From Paenibacillus_AB hodogayensis (GTDB lineage: Bacteria > Bacillota > Bacilli > Paenibacillales > NBRC-103111), in assembly GCF_039536325.1 (NCBI RefSeq), contig NZ_BAAAYO010000010.1, positions 62,001 through 126,000 of the forward strand: a stretch of 64,000 nt of DNA, read 5' to 3'. Shown here piece by piece: positions 8,258 through 16,551 of this stretch; position 1 is the stretch's first letter, and each line of letters starts with the position of its first letter. The position numbers were made by a program, and so were the translations under genes. A model generated the notes under the pieces. That model saw only the letters and a program-made list of their open reading frames with translations, searched no databases and was not told where the DNA came from.

Positions 8258-10363
8258 TTATTTATATACTTGCAGCGTTACTGTGTTCGATTGGCCTACG
8301 ACGATATTTTTGGAATCGAGCACCTTCACCTGAATGACGCTTTTCCCGCCCTTGAGCGCTTCCGGCGGCACTTTGGCGCTCAGCGTTCCCTCCGGATTGC
8401 TCCTCGTCTCCAGCGCCTTGCCCGCGGCGAACACCTTGGCGAGCGCCGGAATGTTCTGGCCGGTCACGGTAATTTCCGTCTCCGACCCTTTCTTGAGCGC
8501 ATCCGGCGTAACCCGGTCGATCTCGATCGGACCCAGGCCGAGAAAATAGTCCGGGTTGACGATTTTGTTCTTCAGATCCCCGTAGGCGTAGCGGTCGCCG
8601 AACAAGATGTCGTACTGCAGCATCTCGTACTGCTTCATGTCCATCTCCGACACTTTCATCCGGGCGTAATAATTTTTCGGCGGAATAACCGGCGAGCGCT
8701 TATACAGATCGCTCAAAAATTGCGTATAATACGTGCCCGGAATGTTGGCTTTATTCAGCACATAAGGGCCGAGGAACGCCGGGCTCATATCGAGCTTCTC
8801 TTTCGGCTCCGACAAATAGTTGTTCCACACGACGACCGGGGTCCGGTACATTTTATCCAGAAAATTCGGATCGTTGTCGCCCGTAATCCATTTCGCGTCC
8901 CGGTAAGCCTTGTAGTCGTCCCCCAAGTAAGGCAGATGGTCTCCGAAAAAGACGATCATCGTCGGCTCGCTCTGTTCCCGGTAATGTTCAACCAGCGTTC
9001 GAAGCATATTGTCCGCGTCCTGGGCACCTTGCGCGTACGTTTCCAGCATGCCGCGGGTATCGGAGGAAAAGTCGCCTTCCACCTGAATCGTATTCTCGGC
9101 GAATTTGCCCGGGTAATAGTGAAAATGATTTTCCATCGTATTGGCGAAGACGAATTGGGGCTGCTTGGATTTGCCCGTCTGCCTGATAATCAGCTTGGCC
9201 ACTTCGTTGTCGGCGATATAAGGACCTTCGTAGACCGGATCGAAAAACTCGAGCGGAATATATTGCGCGAAGCCGAAATTCTCGTAAACCTTGTCGCTAT
9301 TAAAATACCAGCGGTGAAACGGACTGATCGCCGTGGAATAATAACCTTGGCGCGCCAAGATGCTCGCCAGCGAGTCGACTTCGTGGGTAATATGCTGATT
9401 GTAGGGGATTGTCCCCTGTGGCAGCAGCCGCATCGAATTGCCGGTCAACACCTCGAACTCCACGTTGGCCGTCCCTCCGCCGAACTGCGGCGAAAGCAGC
9501 GTACCGTTCGTAGACGTCTCCATTAACGAGTGGTAGAAGGGCATCGGGTCGCGGCTGAACGTCACGTCCTTCAATTGAGTCGGGTCCCACAGCGATTCGC
9601 TCAAGACGACAATAATATTCGGCTTGATCTCCTCCGTAAGGCCCGCCCCTCCGCCGACCGGCGTCCCGGATTTGGAGACGATCGCATGAACCGCTTGGAT
9701 ATCGTAGTTTTCCAGCTTGCTGATGCTCATATATTCGAGATTCATAACCGTAGCCAGCAGCCAGCCGTTCGTATCGACGTTGGCGGACTGATCGTAATTG
9801 ATCGCGCTGATGCCAAAAGCGCTCTTGACCGGCAGCGGCTTGTCCGAATAGGCCACCAGCACCAACGCGACGGCGACCGTAGCAAGCGCAACGCGTTCTT
9901 TCCAATGAAAGACTTTGACGATATGGCCCGTTTTGTACAACAGAAGCCAGCCGACTCCTGCAAATACGATCAGATCGGCGAACAGCTGAAACGTAAAAAT
10001 ATTTTTTAAATATTCGACCATGTCGCTCGCTTCGCCGGTCAACACAAAATCCCAGGGCAAAAGCGGCACCCCGAGCATTTTGGATTTGATTCCCGTAATG
10101 AGCGCCAGAACGAAGCCGATCGCCGAAACGATCCAATAGGAAAGCCTGAGCTTGCCGGTCGCAGCCGTCAAGACGAGCCAGGCCCCGAAAATAAATAGGC
10201 CGTTCAGCAACAGCGCAGGGATATGCAGCACGGACCATTCCATCGCCCCCCAAACTTTGTCGCGGCTCAGCGCCTCCATGAACAGCACGAGCCAGCCGGA
10301 CAGGACGATCATCACGTACCGCCGCTTTAAATAATCCTTGGCGACGCTCCACCAGTTCCCCAT
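8258..10363 (-). CDS. LTA synthase family sulfatase-fold protein with C-terminal TIG-like domain
   Basis: A 701-residue polytopic enzyme of the lipoteichoic-acid-synthase type, which normally polymerises glycerol-phosphate from phosphatidylglycerol on the outer membrane face. Five membrane segments fill about the first 180 residues. The extracellular sulfatase fold carries the nucleophile threonine in STNGTLLSPQFGGGTANVEF and the metal-binding DHLPYLGDD. After the enzyme domain, about 80 residues (GSETEITVTGQNI onward) look like an IPT/TIG immunoglobulin-like module, which ordinary LtaS proteins lack. ATG 10363 is chosen because GGGAG lies 7 nt upstream; an ATG 6 nt further upstream is too close to that site. 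Confidence 0.9.
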   Translation of the reverse strand: MGNWWSVAKDYLKRRYVMIVLSGWLVLFMEALSRDKVWGAMEWSVLHIPALLLNGLFIFGAWLVLTAATGKLRLSYWIVSAIGFVLALITGIKSKMLGVPLLPWDFVLTGEASDMVEYLKNIFTFQLFADLIVFAGVGWLLLYKTGHIVKVFHWKERVALATVAVALVLVAYSDKPLPVKSAFGISAINYDQSANVDTNGWLLATVMNLEYMSISKLENYDIQAVHAIVSKSGTPVGGGAGLTEEIKPNIIVVLSESLWDPTQLKDVTFSRDPMPFYHSLMETSTNGTLLSPQFGGGTANVEFEVLTGNSMRLLPQGTIPYNQHITHEVDSLASILARQGYYSTAISPFHRWYFNSDKVYENFGFAQYIPLEFFDPVYEGPYIADNEVAKLIIRQTGKSKQPQFVFANTMENHFHYYPGKFAENTIQVEGDFSSDTRGMLETYAQGAQDADNMLRTLVEHYREQSEPTMIVFFGDHLPYLGDDYKAYRDAKWITGDNDPNFLDKMYRTPVVVWNNYLSEPKEKLDMSPAFLGPYVLNKANIPGTYYTQFLSDLYKRSPVIPPKNYYARMKVSEMDMKQYEMLQYDILFGDRYAYGDLKNKIVNPDYFLGLGPIEIDRVTPDALKKGSETEITVTGQNIPALAKVFAAGKALETRSNPEGTLSAKVPPEALKGGKSVIQVKVLDSKNIVVGQSNTVTLQVYK

Positions 10364-10575
10364 ATGCATTCTCCCAATCTTTCGCGGCACCCGTTCGCGG
10401 ATTCGTTAACAATTGATGTCATTATATCACGTCCGTAAACGCGCTTACAAAACTATATTTGTGGCAGCCGGACCAATCTTTTTCCTGCTCCCGGCGCGCG
10501 GCCGGCATGGGCGCCCAAAGGGCGCCCTAACAAAGTCGGAAAGCCCGCCGGGTTCGGCTTCGTCGGCCTTAAGCA

Positions 10576-10604
10576 CGAAAAAAGGGCGGTAAATGCCCGC
10601 CCCC
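10576..10604 (-). terminator. Terminator of the spoVA operon
   Basis: On the minus strand GGGCGG-GCATTTA-CCGCCC is followed by TTTTTT. It stands 3 bp after the spoVAEb stop. Confidence 0.8.
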
Positions 10605-10606
10605 CT

Positions 10607-10984
10607 TCATCCCTTCGGCTTGACGAAGGTGGCGGCGATAAAGGAGAAGATTATCGCCGCGGATATGCCCGCGCTCGTCACCTCGAACATCCCCGTAATG
10701 ATGCCGATCCAACCGTGCAGCTTGTACTCCTGAAGCGCGCCGTGCACGAGCGAATTGCCGAAGCTGGTAATCGGCACGGTCGCGCCCGCGCCGGCAAATT
10801 CGATAAAACGGTCGTACAGGCTTTTGCCGCCGATCACGATGCCGTCCACGACCGCTCCGACTACGACCAGCGTGCTCATCGTATGCGCCGGCGTCAGCTT
10901 GGCGACATCCATAAGCAGCTGGCCGACGACGCAGATTGCCCCGCCGATGATGAAAGCCCATACGAACTGCATAAAATGATCCAT
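10607..10984 (-). CDS. spoVAE: Stage V sporulation protein AE, SpoVAEb type
   Basis: A 125-residue membrane protein with about four hydrophobic segments, opening MDHFMQFVWAFIIGGAICVV. It is a component of the SpoVA channel in the spore inner membrane. That channel takes dipicolinic acid (Ca-DPA) into the developing spore and releases it in germination. It is recognisably related to SpoVAC over GGAICVVGQLL and the GAGATVPITSFGNS segment. ATG 10984 follows AAAGGAG by 8 nt. Last gene of the 2duf-spoVAC-spoVAD-spoVAEb run, 1 bp after spoVAD. Confidence 0.93.
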   Translation of the reverse strand: MDHFMQFVWAFIIGGAICVVGQLLMDVAKLTPAHTMSTLVVVGAVVDGIVIGGKSLYDRFIEFAGAGATVPITSFGNSLVHGALQEYKLHGWIGIITGMFEVTSAGISAAIIFSFIAATFVKPKG

Positions 10985-10985
10985 C

Positions 10986-12002
10986 TTAACGGCTCCTTTC
11001 GCTCTCGAATGCAACGGCGTGCGCGATACACGGAATGCTTTCCCCTTGCTGGAAGCTAAGCGGGGACAATAAAGCCCCGGTGGCAACGACGAGCAGACGG
11101 TTCAGCTCCCCGCTTTGCAGCTTTTTCAGCAGATGTCCGTACGTAACGACCGCCGAGCAGGCGCAGCCGCTTCCCCCTGCCTGCACCGACTGCTTCTCCA
11201 CGTCGTAGACGAGCAAGCCGCAATCGGTATAGTTCGTCTGCTTGATCGGCACGCGATGCTTCTCGAACAGCTCGCAGGCGATGGAATAGCCGACGGACGC
11301 CAAATCACCGGTCACGATCATGTCATAGTGCCCAGGCTCGATAGCGAGATCGCGCAGATGGGCCTGGATCGTATCGACCGCTGCCGGAGCCATCGCCGCC
11401 CCCATGTTGAACGGGTCCTTGATGCCCATGTCGACGACCCGGCCGATCGTGGCGGACGTGATGCGCGGCCCGTGCCCGTCAAGTCCGAGTACCGCCGCTC
11501 CCGAGCCGGTAACGGTATACTGGGCGGTCGGCGGTTTCTGGGAGCCGTATTCGGTCGGGTACCGGAACTGTTTCTCGACCGTGCAGTTGTGGCTTGCCGT
11601 AGCGGCCATGGCATGCTTCGCGCAGCCCGTGCTGACGAGCAGTGATGCCACGGCCAAGCTTTCCATCGAGGTCGAGCAGGCTCCGAATACGCCCAGGTAC
11701 GGCATGGTCAGCGTACGGGCCGCAAACGTGGCCGATATAATCTGGTTCATCAGATCTCCCGCCACGAAGCACTGGATGTCTCCGTTTTGCAGGCCGGCAT
11801 TTTCCACCGCAAGCTTGGTCGATTCTTCGAGCAGTTTCCGCTCCGCCTTCTCCCAGCTGTCCTGCCCAAGCATCAGATCGCCGTGAACGATATCGAAATC
11901 GTCGACGAGCGGACCTTCGCCTTCGTCCGGGCCGACAACGGTAGCGGTCGACAAGACGACGGGGGGTCTGGCAAATTTCCATGTCTGGTGTCCTGTCAGC
12001 AT
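10986..12002 (-). CDS. spoVAD: Stage V sporulation protein AD
   Basis: A 338-residue thiolase-fold protein that binds dipicolinic acid as part of the SpoVA transport machine. Visible hallmarks are TWKFARPPVVLSTA near the N-terminus, the FGACSTSMESLA segment at the thiolase nucleophile position, and CACSAVVTYGHLL near the C-terminus. The length matches the family. ATG 12002 follows GGAGGGAGG by 6 nt. It sits 2 bp after spoVAC and 1 bp before spoVAEb, so the three are translationally coupled. Expression in the forespore (sigma G) is expected from family knowledge; I could not assign the promoter. Confidence 0.95.
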   Translation of the reverse strand: MLTGHQTWKFARPPVVLSTATVVGPDEGEGPLVDDFDIVHGDLMLGQDSWEKAERKLLEESTKLAVENAGLQNGDIQCFVAGDLMNQIISATFAARTLTMPYLGVFGACSTSMESLAVASLLVSTGCAKHAMAATASHNCTVEKQFRYPTEYGSQKPPTAQYTVTGSGAAVLGLDGHGPRITSATIGRVVDMGIKDPFNMGAAMAPAAVDTIQAHLRDLAIEPGHYDMIVTGDLASVGYSIACELFEKHRVPIKQTNYTDCGLLVYDVEKQSVQAGGSGCACSAVVTYGHLLKKLQSGELNRLLVVATGALLSPLSFQQGESIPCIAHAVAFESERSR

Positions 12003-12004
12003 GG

Positions 12005-12490
12005 TCAGCCTCCCTCCAGACCGAGCAGCATATGGATAATGCCGATGACAAAGGCCGCCACCGTACCGAATACGATGACCGAACCGGCCAGCTTGAACAT
12101 GTTGCCGCCCGTGCCGAGAACGAGCCCTTCGCTGCGGTGCTCGATCGCCGCCGAGCACATCGAGTTGGCAAAGCCGGTAACCGGCACGGCGGTTCCCGCT
12201 CCTGCCCATTGGGCCATTTTGTCGTATAAGCCGAAAGACGTCAGCACGACCGATATAAAAATAAGCACGGCCACCGTCGGGCTGCCCGCCGTTTTCTCGG
12301 TAAAGCCGAAATAATGAATGAACATTTCCATCAGCAACTGCCCGATCAGACAGATCGCTCCGCCGGCGACGAACGCTCTCAGGCAGTTTTTTACGACCGG
12401 CCGCGGAGGCTCCTTCTTTTTGGCGAGCGCCTGGTATTCCTGCTGAACCGGGGTAAACTTCTTCTTTTTTTGGGCGGCCATCGATGCCAT
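12005..12490 (-). CDS. spoVAC: Stage V sporulation protein AC
   Basis: A 161-residue membrane protein with a lysine-rich N-terminus, AAQKKKKFTPVQQEYQ, and about four membrane segments. It contains GGAICLIGQLLMEM and GAGTAVPVTGFANSM, the family hallmarks. SpoVAC acts as a mechanosensitive channel in the spore inner membrane during DPA release. ATG 12490 is preferred because AAAGGAG lies 8 nt upstream; the ATG 6 nt earlier is too close to that site. Second gene of the operon, 39 bp after the 2Duf gene. Confidence 0.95.
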   Translation of the reverse strand: MASMAAQKKKKFTPVQQEYQALAKKKEPPRPVVKNCLRAFVAGGAICLIGQLLMEMFIHYFGFTEKTAGSPTVAVLIFISVVLTSFGLYDKMAQWAGAGTAVPVTGFANSMCSAAIEHRSEGLVLGTGGNMFKLAGSVIVFGTVAAFVIGIIHMLLGLEGG

Positions 12491-12529
12491 GCGCATTGCT
12501 CCTTTTTACTTCGATATCGCTTGCCTTTT

Positions 12530-13390
12530 TTAACGCTTCAAATAGGGCTCGATTTCCTCGATCACGCCCTGCATTCTTTTGACGCAGCTCTCATAGAGCT
12601 TTCTCGGCTTGTTCTGATCCGTCGCCAGCGCGAACAATTCGAGGTCGGCCTCGCACTTGCGCAGCGTCGCCCACAATACTTCGCGCTGGCTCGGCTCGGG
12701 CACCTTGATCTGGTCGTCGTACAGATCCACGGTCAGTTGTCCGTAGCCGTCGACCTGAGCCAGATAGACGTTTTCGATCGCAACGCCTAGTTTCTCCAGT
12801 TCGGTGCCCAGCCATCCGCGGCTGAAACCGGCCGTTGCCAACGGCTCGTCCATCATCTCGCCGTCCATGATGACCGTTTGCGGCTCCTGCTCGTTGGGAA
12901 CGCGAATTCCCAAACTCTTGGGCGTTAGCGGCTGGTTTTCCTTGGTCATCATGACGCTGACGTTGCCGTCCGTCTCAAGCACGGCGAATTCGACGTCGGC
13001 GACGCGGAACGCGTTCTTTTTGCGCAACTCCTCAAGCAGCTCGTCCGACGTGAACATCGACTTTTTCAGATTGTCCTCCAATACTTTGCCGTCCTTGATC
13101 AGCACCGTCCCTTTCCCGTCGAACCAGTCGCGAACGAGCTTGCTTTTGAGAGACAGCTTTTCCATCCCGAGCGGGATCAGCGTCCAGACGAGAATAGCCG
13201 CGACGCCCAGCATAAAATGGCTTTCGACCTCCAGGGAAATAAAGCCCGCCACTTCACCGAGTGTAATTCCTACGATATAGTGAAAAAAATTTAACTGGGA
13301 GAGCTGCTTTTTGCCCAGCAGCCGGGTCATCAGGAACATCACCGCAAGGGCGGCGGCGGACCTCCATACAATGTGAATCCAATGCGGCAT
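12530..13390 (-). CDS. 2Duf-type spore membrane protein (DUF421 fused to DUF1657)
   Basis: A protein of about 286 residues with three N-terminal membrane helices (from PHWIHIVWRSAAALAVMFL). A DUF421/YetF cytosolic part follows (GKGTVLIKDGKVLEDNLKK). A C-terminal ~50-residue segment is clearly a DUF1657 domain: LEL-FALAT-...-YESC lines up with LEQFALST...FTSC of the small DUF1657 protein encoded divergently. This domain pair is the 2Duf protein of the mobile spoVA-2mob operon, which raises wet-heat resistance of Bacillus spores. Here it leads the chromosomal spoVAC-spoVAD-spoVAEb operon. The start could be ATG 13390, ATG 13393 or GTG 13402; GGTGAG sits 7 nt before 13390. Confidence 0.88.
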   Translation of the reverse strand: MPHWIHIVWRSAAALAVMFLMTRLLGKKQLSQLNFFHYIVGITLGEVAGFISLEVESHFMLGVAAILVWTLIPLGMEKLSLKSKLVRDWFDGKGTVLIKDGKVLEDNLKKSMFTSDELLEELRKKNAFRVADVEFAVLETDGNVSVMMTKENQPLTPKSLGIRVPNEQEPQTVIMDGEMMDEPLATAGFSRGWLGTELEKLGVAIENVYLAQVDGYGQLTVDLYDDQIKVPEPSQREVLWATLRKCEADLELFALATDQNKPRKLYESCVKRMQGVIEEIEPYLKR

Positions 13391-13551
13391 CATCGTTCTC
13401 ACCGGTTCTTTCTGTATTAGATATGTGATCGTTGTTGTTCGACACCCTTATTATTAGTAAAAGAAACGGTTGCTTTACGTGTAAATTTTTTACAGATATG
13501 AGAGCTGAAAAAATGGGAATAGTATGTGTTGGAAAGGGAGGTGAATGGAAC

Positions 13552-13758
13552 ATGACAGTAGCAGCTCAAGTCAAAACTTGTCTCGCTTCTTTGAAAAGCG
13601 CGCAAGCGAGCTTGGAGCAATTCGCTCTCAGCACGCAAAATCAGGACGCCAAAAACGTATTTACGTCTTGCGCTCAAACGACGCAGCAAGTCGTCGACCA
13701 AATCAGCTCCCGCGTCTCGCAATTGGAAAACGAAGAGCCTCAATACAAAGGCTTCTAA
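13552..13758 (+). CDS. Small DUF1657 protein
   Basis: A 68-residue soluble protein beginning MTVAAQVKTCLASLKSAQAS, wholly made of one DUF1657 domain (helical hairpin with FALSTQNQDAKNVFTSC). The ATG follows GGGAGGTG by 8 nt. It is transcribed divergently from 2Duf, with 160 bp between them. Free DUF1657 proteins accompany 2Duf in spoVA-2mob operons. Their biochemical role is unknown; the repeated domain suggests that it pairs with the C-terminal domain of 2Duf (inference). Confidence 0.9.
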   Translation: MTVAAQVKTCLASLKSAQASLEQFALSTQNQDAKNVFTSCAQTTQQVVDQISSRVSQLENEEPQYKGF

Positions 13759-13776
13759 TCCGCACTCCAAGCATCG

Positions 13777-13822
13777 CAAACAGCCGCCAGTCATCCCGCT
13801 TCGGGGTTCTGGCGGCTGTTTG
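13777..13822. terminator. Terminator of the DUF1657 gene
   Basis: A perfect 14-bp inverted repeat, CAAACAGCCGCCAG and CTGGCGGCTGTTTG, encloses an 18-nt loop 18 bp after the stop. It could serve both strands. Confidence 0.75.
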
Positions 13823-13841
13823 CCGCTGTTCTTTATTCGCT

Positions 13842-13910
13842 TTATACGCAAACCATGAGCACGATCACCAGCAAAATGAACAGGACAAGCACCAACACGC
13901 TCCAGGGCAT
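13842..13910 (-). CDS. Tiny hydrophobic peptide, YjcZ-like (22 aa)
   Basis: A 22-residue ORF: MPWSVLVLVLFILLVIVLMV followed by Cys-Val and the stop. It starts 9 nt after TGGGAG. The composition is that of one membrane helix. It strongly resembles the core of sporulation microproteins such as YjcZ/YhcN-neighbour peptides (FALIVVLFILLIIVG type). It is far below usual gene-finder cut-offs. Its place next to a spore-membrane operon supports reality. Alternative: chance ORF in a hydrophobic frame. Confidence 0.45.
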   Translation of the reverse strand: MPWSVLVLVLFILLVIVLMVCV

Positions 13911-14028
13911 GAAATCAAGCTCCCATCATCGTCGGACTTCTCCTCCATTGTATGTCGGGAGCCGGCAGTCGTGCCGGGACATCGGCCTATAGGGGCTACC
14001 GTCTTCTCGCGACACCTTCGGAAACTCG

Positions 14029-15210
14029 TCAGACGCCCATGCGGAACACTGCGTTCTTCCAAGACGCAACCGGCATATGCCGAGCCATCACAATGGCCTC
14101 CAACGCCCGGTAGGAAGCCGTTTCCGTATGCATCGCGTCCATAAAGCCACGCATTTCCTCAAGCCGCCCCTTGTGCCGCAGCAGGCTCGCCACCAGGCTC
14201 AGCAGTTGGCTTTCGTCTTCCGCGCGCAAGGCGACCCCGGAGCCGGTCAAAAATTCGGCATTATCTTCTTCCTGCCCGGGCAGCGGCCGATACAGCACCA
14301 TCGGCAGCCGCATGGCGATGGCCTCCGACGTCGTAAGCCCTCCCGGCTTGGTCACGATCAGATCGGACGCCCCCATATACTGCTCCATATTACGGACGAA
14401 TCCGGTAATTTTCACATCATGGCCCGGCACTTCGGCTTGCAGCCGCTCCTCCAGCTTATGCTTCAGCTTCTCGTTGTGCCCGCAGACGACAACGACCTGC
14501 AGCGCGCGGTTTTTGGCCGATTCGATCATGAGGCGGACGATCCCTTCGTTCATCATGCCGTACCCGCCGCCCATCAGCAGCAGCACGGGCCTGTCGACCT
14601 CAAGACCGAGCCCGGCGCGCAGTGCCGGGCGATCTGCAGCTATCGCGCCTGTGCTGAACGGCGGGCGGACCGGAATGCCCGTCACTTCGATGCGGCTGTC
14701 CGGCACGCCGGACTTGAGCAGTCCGCGGCGTACCTTTTCCGAGCCGACAATATATAAATCCGTTCCCGGTTGAACCCAATAGCTGTGGTCGGTATGGTCG
14801 GTGATGACGGTTACCGTCGGAATGTCCGTCATCCCGGCGAGCTTCAGCGCCGACATGGCGGCGGCGGCAAGCGGGAAGGTGCTGACGACGACTGTCGGGC
14901 GGACTTCCTCCAGCAGCTTGACGATGCGCTTCAGGCCGTACCAGCGCAGCCGGCTGCTCATCGAGGACAATGCCGTCCCTTTGCGGGTATGACGGAACAA
15001 GTAACCGTAGACGGAAGGAAATTTCTGCACGCCTTGATGAAAGACGGTCTTGCTGATGCCGTGCAGCCGCGGAAGCGTCCATTCGATAAAATCGACGATA
15101 ACCGGCTCCGTATCCGGTCGGGTCAATTCGCATGTTTCCAGCAGTGCCTGCGCCGCTTGTTTATGGCCTTCGCCAAAGGGCCCGGACAACAACAATATTT
15201 TTCCATTCAT
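14029..15210 (-). CDS. MGDG-synthase/UgtP-like glycosyltransferase
   Basis: A GT28/MGDG-synthase-family enzyme of about 393 residues. The N-terminal domain begins KILLLSGPFGEGHKQAAQAL and the C-terminal nucleotide-sugar domain holds LLMGGGYGMM and TKPGGLTTSEAIAMRLPMV, the donor-binding motif. In Bacillus, UgtP adds glucose from UDP-glucose to diacylglycerol, giving the glycolipid anchor of lipoteichoic acid. The related MurG-like and YkoN-like enzymes are alternatives. It acts on the inner membrane face. I use ATG 15210, where relatives begin (MNGKILLLSG); in-frame starts at 15219 (GTG) and 15228 (ATG) cannot be excluded. Confidence 0.85.
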   Translation of the reverse strand: MNGKILLLSGPFGEGHKQAAQALLETCELTRPDTEPVIVDFIEWTLPRLHGISKTVFHQGVQKFPSVYGYLFRHTRKGTALSSMSSRLRWYGLKRIVKLLEEVRPTVVVSTFPLAAAAMSALKLAGMTDIPTVTVITDHTDHSYWVQPGTDLYIVGSEKVRRGLLKSGVPDSRIEVTGIPVRPPFSTGAIAADRPALRAGLGLEVDRPVLLLMGGGYGMMNEGIVRLMIESAKNRALQVVVVCGHNEKLKHKLEERLQAEVPGHDVKITGFVRNMEQYMGASDLIVTKPGGLTTSEAIAMRLPMVLYRPLPGQEEDNAEFLTGSGVALRAEDESQLLSLVASLLRHKGRLEEMRGFMDAMHTETASYRALEAIVMARHMPVASWKNAVFRMGV

Positions 15211-15421
15211 CTTCTTCACACGCCCCATTCAATAGCTTATGGCTTCATCATAACGCCTCCGGGCCGCTCTTCGATACAGACCGTCGGCGTATTCGTTCCC
15301 GTACCTAGGTCCAGTTCGCGTCCCGGTCTCCGCCGAAACGGCCTGTACGTCCCTTTTACAAAGTATACAGACCGAAGTTTAAGTTTTATGCCCGGAATTT
15401 CTAAATGTTTTCTTAACGCTA

Positions 15422-15430
15422 TGCTATAAT
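15422..15430 (+). promoter_or_regulatory. Extended -10 promoter ahead of the kinase-sia operon
   Basis: TGC followed by a perfect TATAAT, ending 31 bp before the GTG start. No good -35 element is visible, which fits an extended -10 promoter. Prediction from sequence only. Confidence 0.55.
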
Positions 15431-15461
15431 TGTCACATTCGGATTACGGGAGGGACGTACG

Positions 15462-16508
15462 GTGGACTTCGGCGCACTATCCGAGCAGGACGTGTTTTCC
15501 GAGGAGCTTCGCATCCTGGACGCCGCCAAATCGGAATTGGCGGCTGGCAAGCCTCCGGAAAGGCCCCAAATGGAGCAGCTTGTCAAAGATTACGAAAAGC
15601 TGCTGAAAACGACGATGAAGCTATCTCGCATCAGCGACATTCAAGGCCGAACCTTGAAGGAGCGCGAGCAGGAGGTGAAGCTGGCCAAGGCGGAGCTGGA
15701 CAACCTGGAGCAGCTGCGCAGGCAGCTGATCTCGGATATCTCGCATGAACTGCGTACCCCGATTACGTCCGTGCAAGGGTATGTCAAAGCTTTTCTGGAC
15801 GACGTCATTCAGCCCGATGCCGCCTATTTGACGATGATCTACCAGAAGCTGCTGACGATCAATCAGCTTATCGCCGATCTGTTCCAGCTATCAACCTTGA
15901 AGGCGAACCGGCTTCCGCTTCATTATAAAGACGTTCCCTTGCGGCAATGGTACGCTTCCCTGCAGGGCAAGCACGCGCTGGAAGCGAGCCGGCAGGGCGT
16001 CGAGCTGATCGTCGAGCCGGAGCTGCATGTGGAAGCGAGGGGCCACTTGCACCCGGACGAGATCGTCGTCCATATCGATGCAATCCGGATCGAGCAGGTG
16101 GTGACGAACTTGCTGGACAATGCCTTGAAATTTACGCCGGCGGGCGGCACGATCCGCATAGCCGGCCGTCTTTCGCGCGTCGCTCCGAAGGCGGCAACGT
16201 TGTTCCTCCCCGATATCGACCGGGATGCGGACCGTTTCTGGTTTACGTTGACCGTGGATGACACTGGCGAAGGAATCGATCCCGAAGACATGCCTTATTT
16301 ATTCGAACGCTTCTTCCGCGCCCGGCGGCCGCAAGGCGAAGCGGAAGACAGCGGGGCCGGCCTCGGGCTTGCCATCTCGAAGGAAATTATCGGCCGGCAC
16401 GGCGGGCAGATCGGCGCGGATAGCGAACCGGGACACGGCAGCCGCTTTCATTTTTCGCTGCCGGCTTACGATATATGCGGGTTTCTGGAGGACGACCCGC
16501 GCCGGTGA
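15462..16508 (+). CDS. Soluble sensor histidine kinase
   Basis: A 348-residue kinase without membrane segments. Residues 1-90 are helical and charged. The phosphoacceptor His is at 95 in DISHELRTPITS. The ATPase domain shows the N-box NLLDNALKFTP, DTGEGID, and GAGLGLAISKEIIGRHGG. The GTG start (15462) follows GGGAGGG. It reads into siaB 43 bp downstream, so it likely belongs to the same transcript as the Sia partner-switch genes. The natural response-regulator partner may be the OmpR-type gene at 19440-20174, which is convergent. The input signal is unknown; the lack of membrane spans suggests a cytosolic cue or an adaptor. Confidence 0.9.
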   Translation: MDFGALSEQDVFSEELRILDAAKSELAAGKPPERPQMEQLVKDYEKLLKTTMKLSRISDIQGRTLKEREQEVKLAKAELDNLEQLRRQLISDISHELRTPITSVQGYVKAFLDDVIQPDAAYLTMIYQKLLTINQLIADLFQLSTLKANRLPLHYKDVPLRQWYASLQGKHALEASRQGVELIVEPELHVEARGHLHPDEIVVHIDAIRIEQVVTNLLDNALKFTPAGGTIRIAGRLSRVAPKAATLFLPDIDRDADRFWFTLTVDDTGEGIDPEDMPYLFERFFRARRPQGEAEDSGAGLGLAISKEIIGRHGGQIGADSEPGHGSRFHFSLPAYDICGFLEDDPRR

Positions 16509-16551
16509 TCAGACAAGCTTGCATCTAAATGAGTCCAAGGAGGAACGCCGC

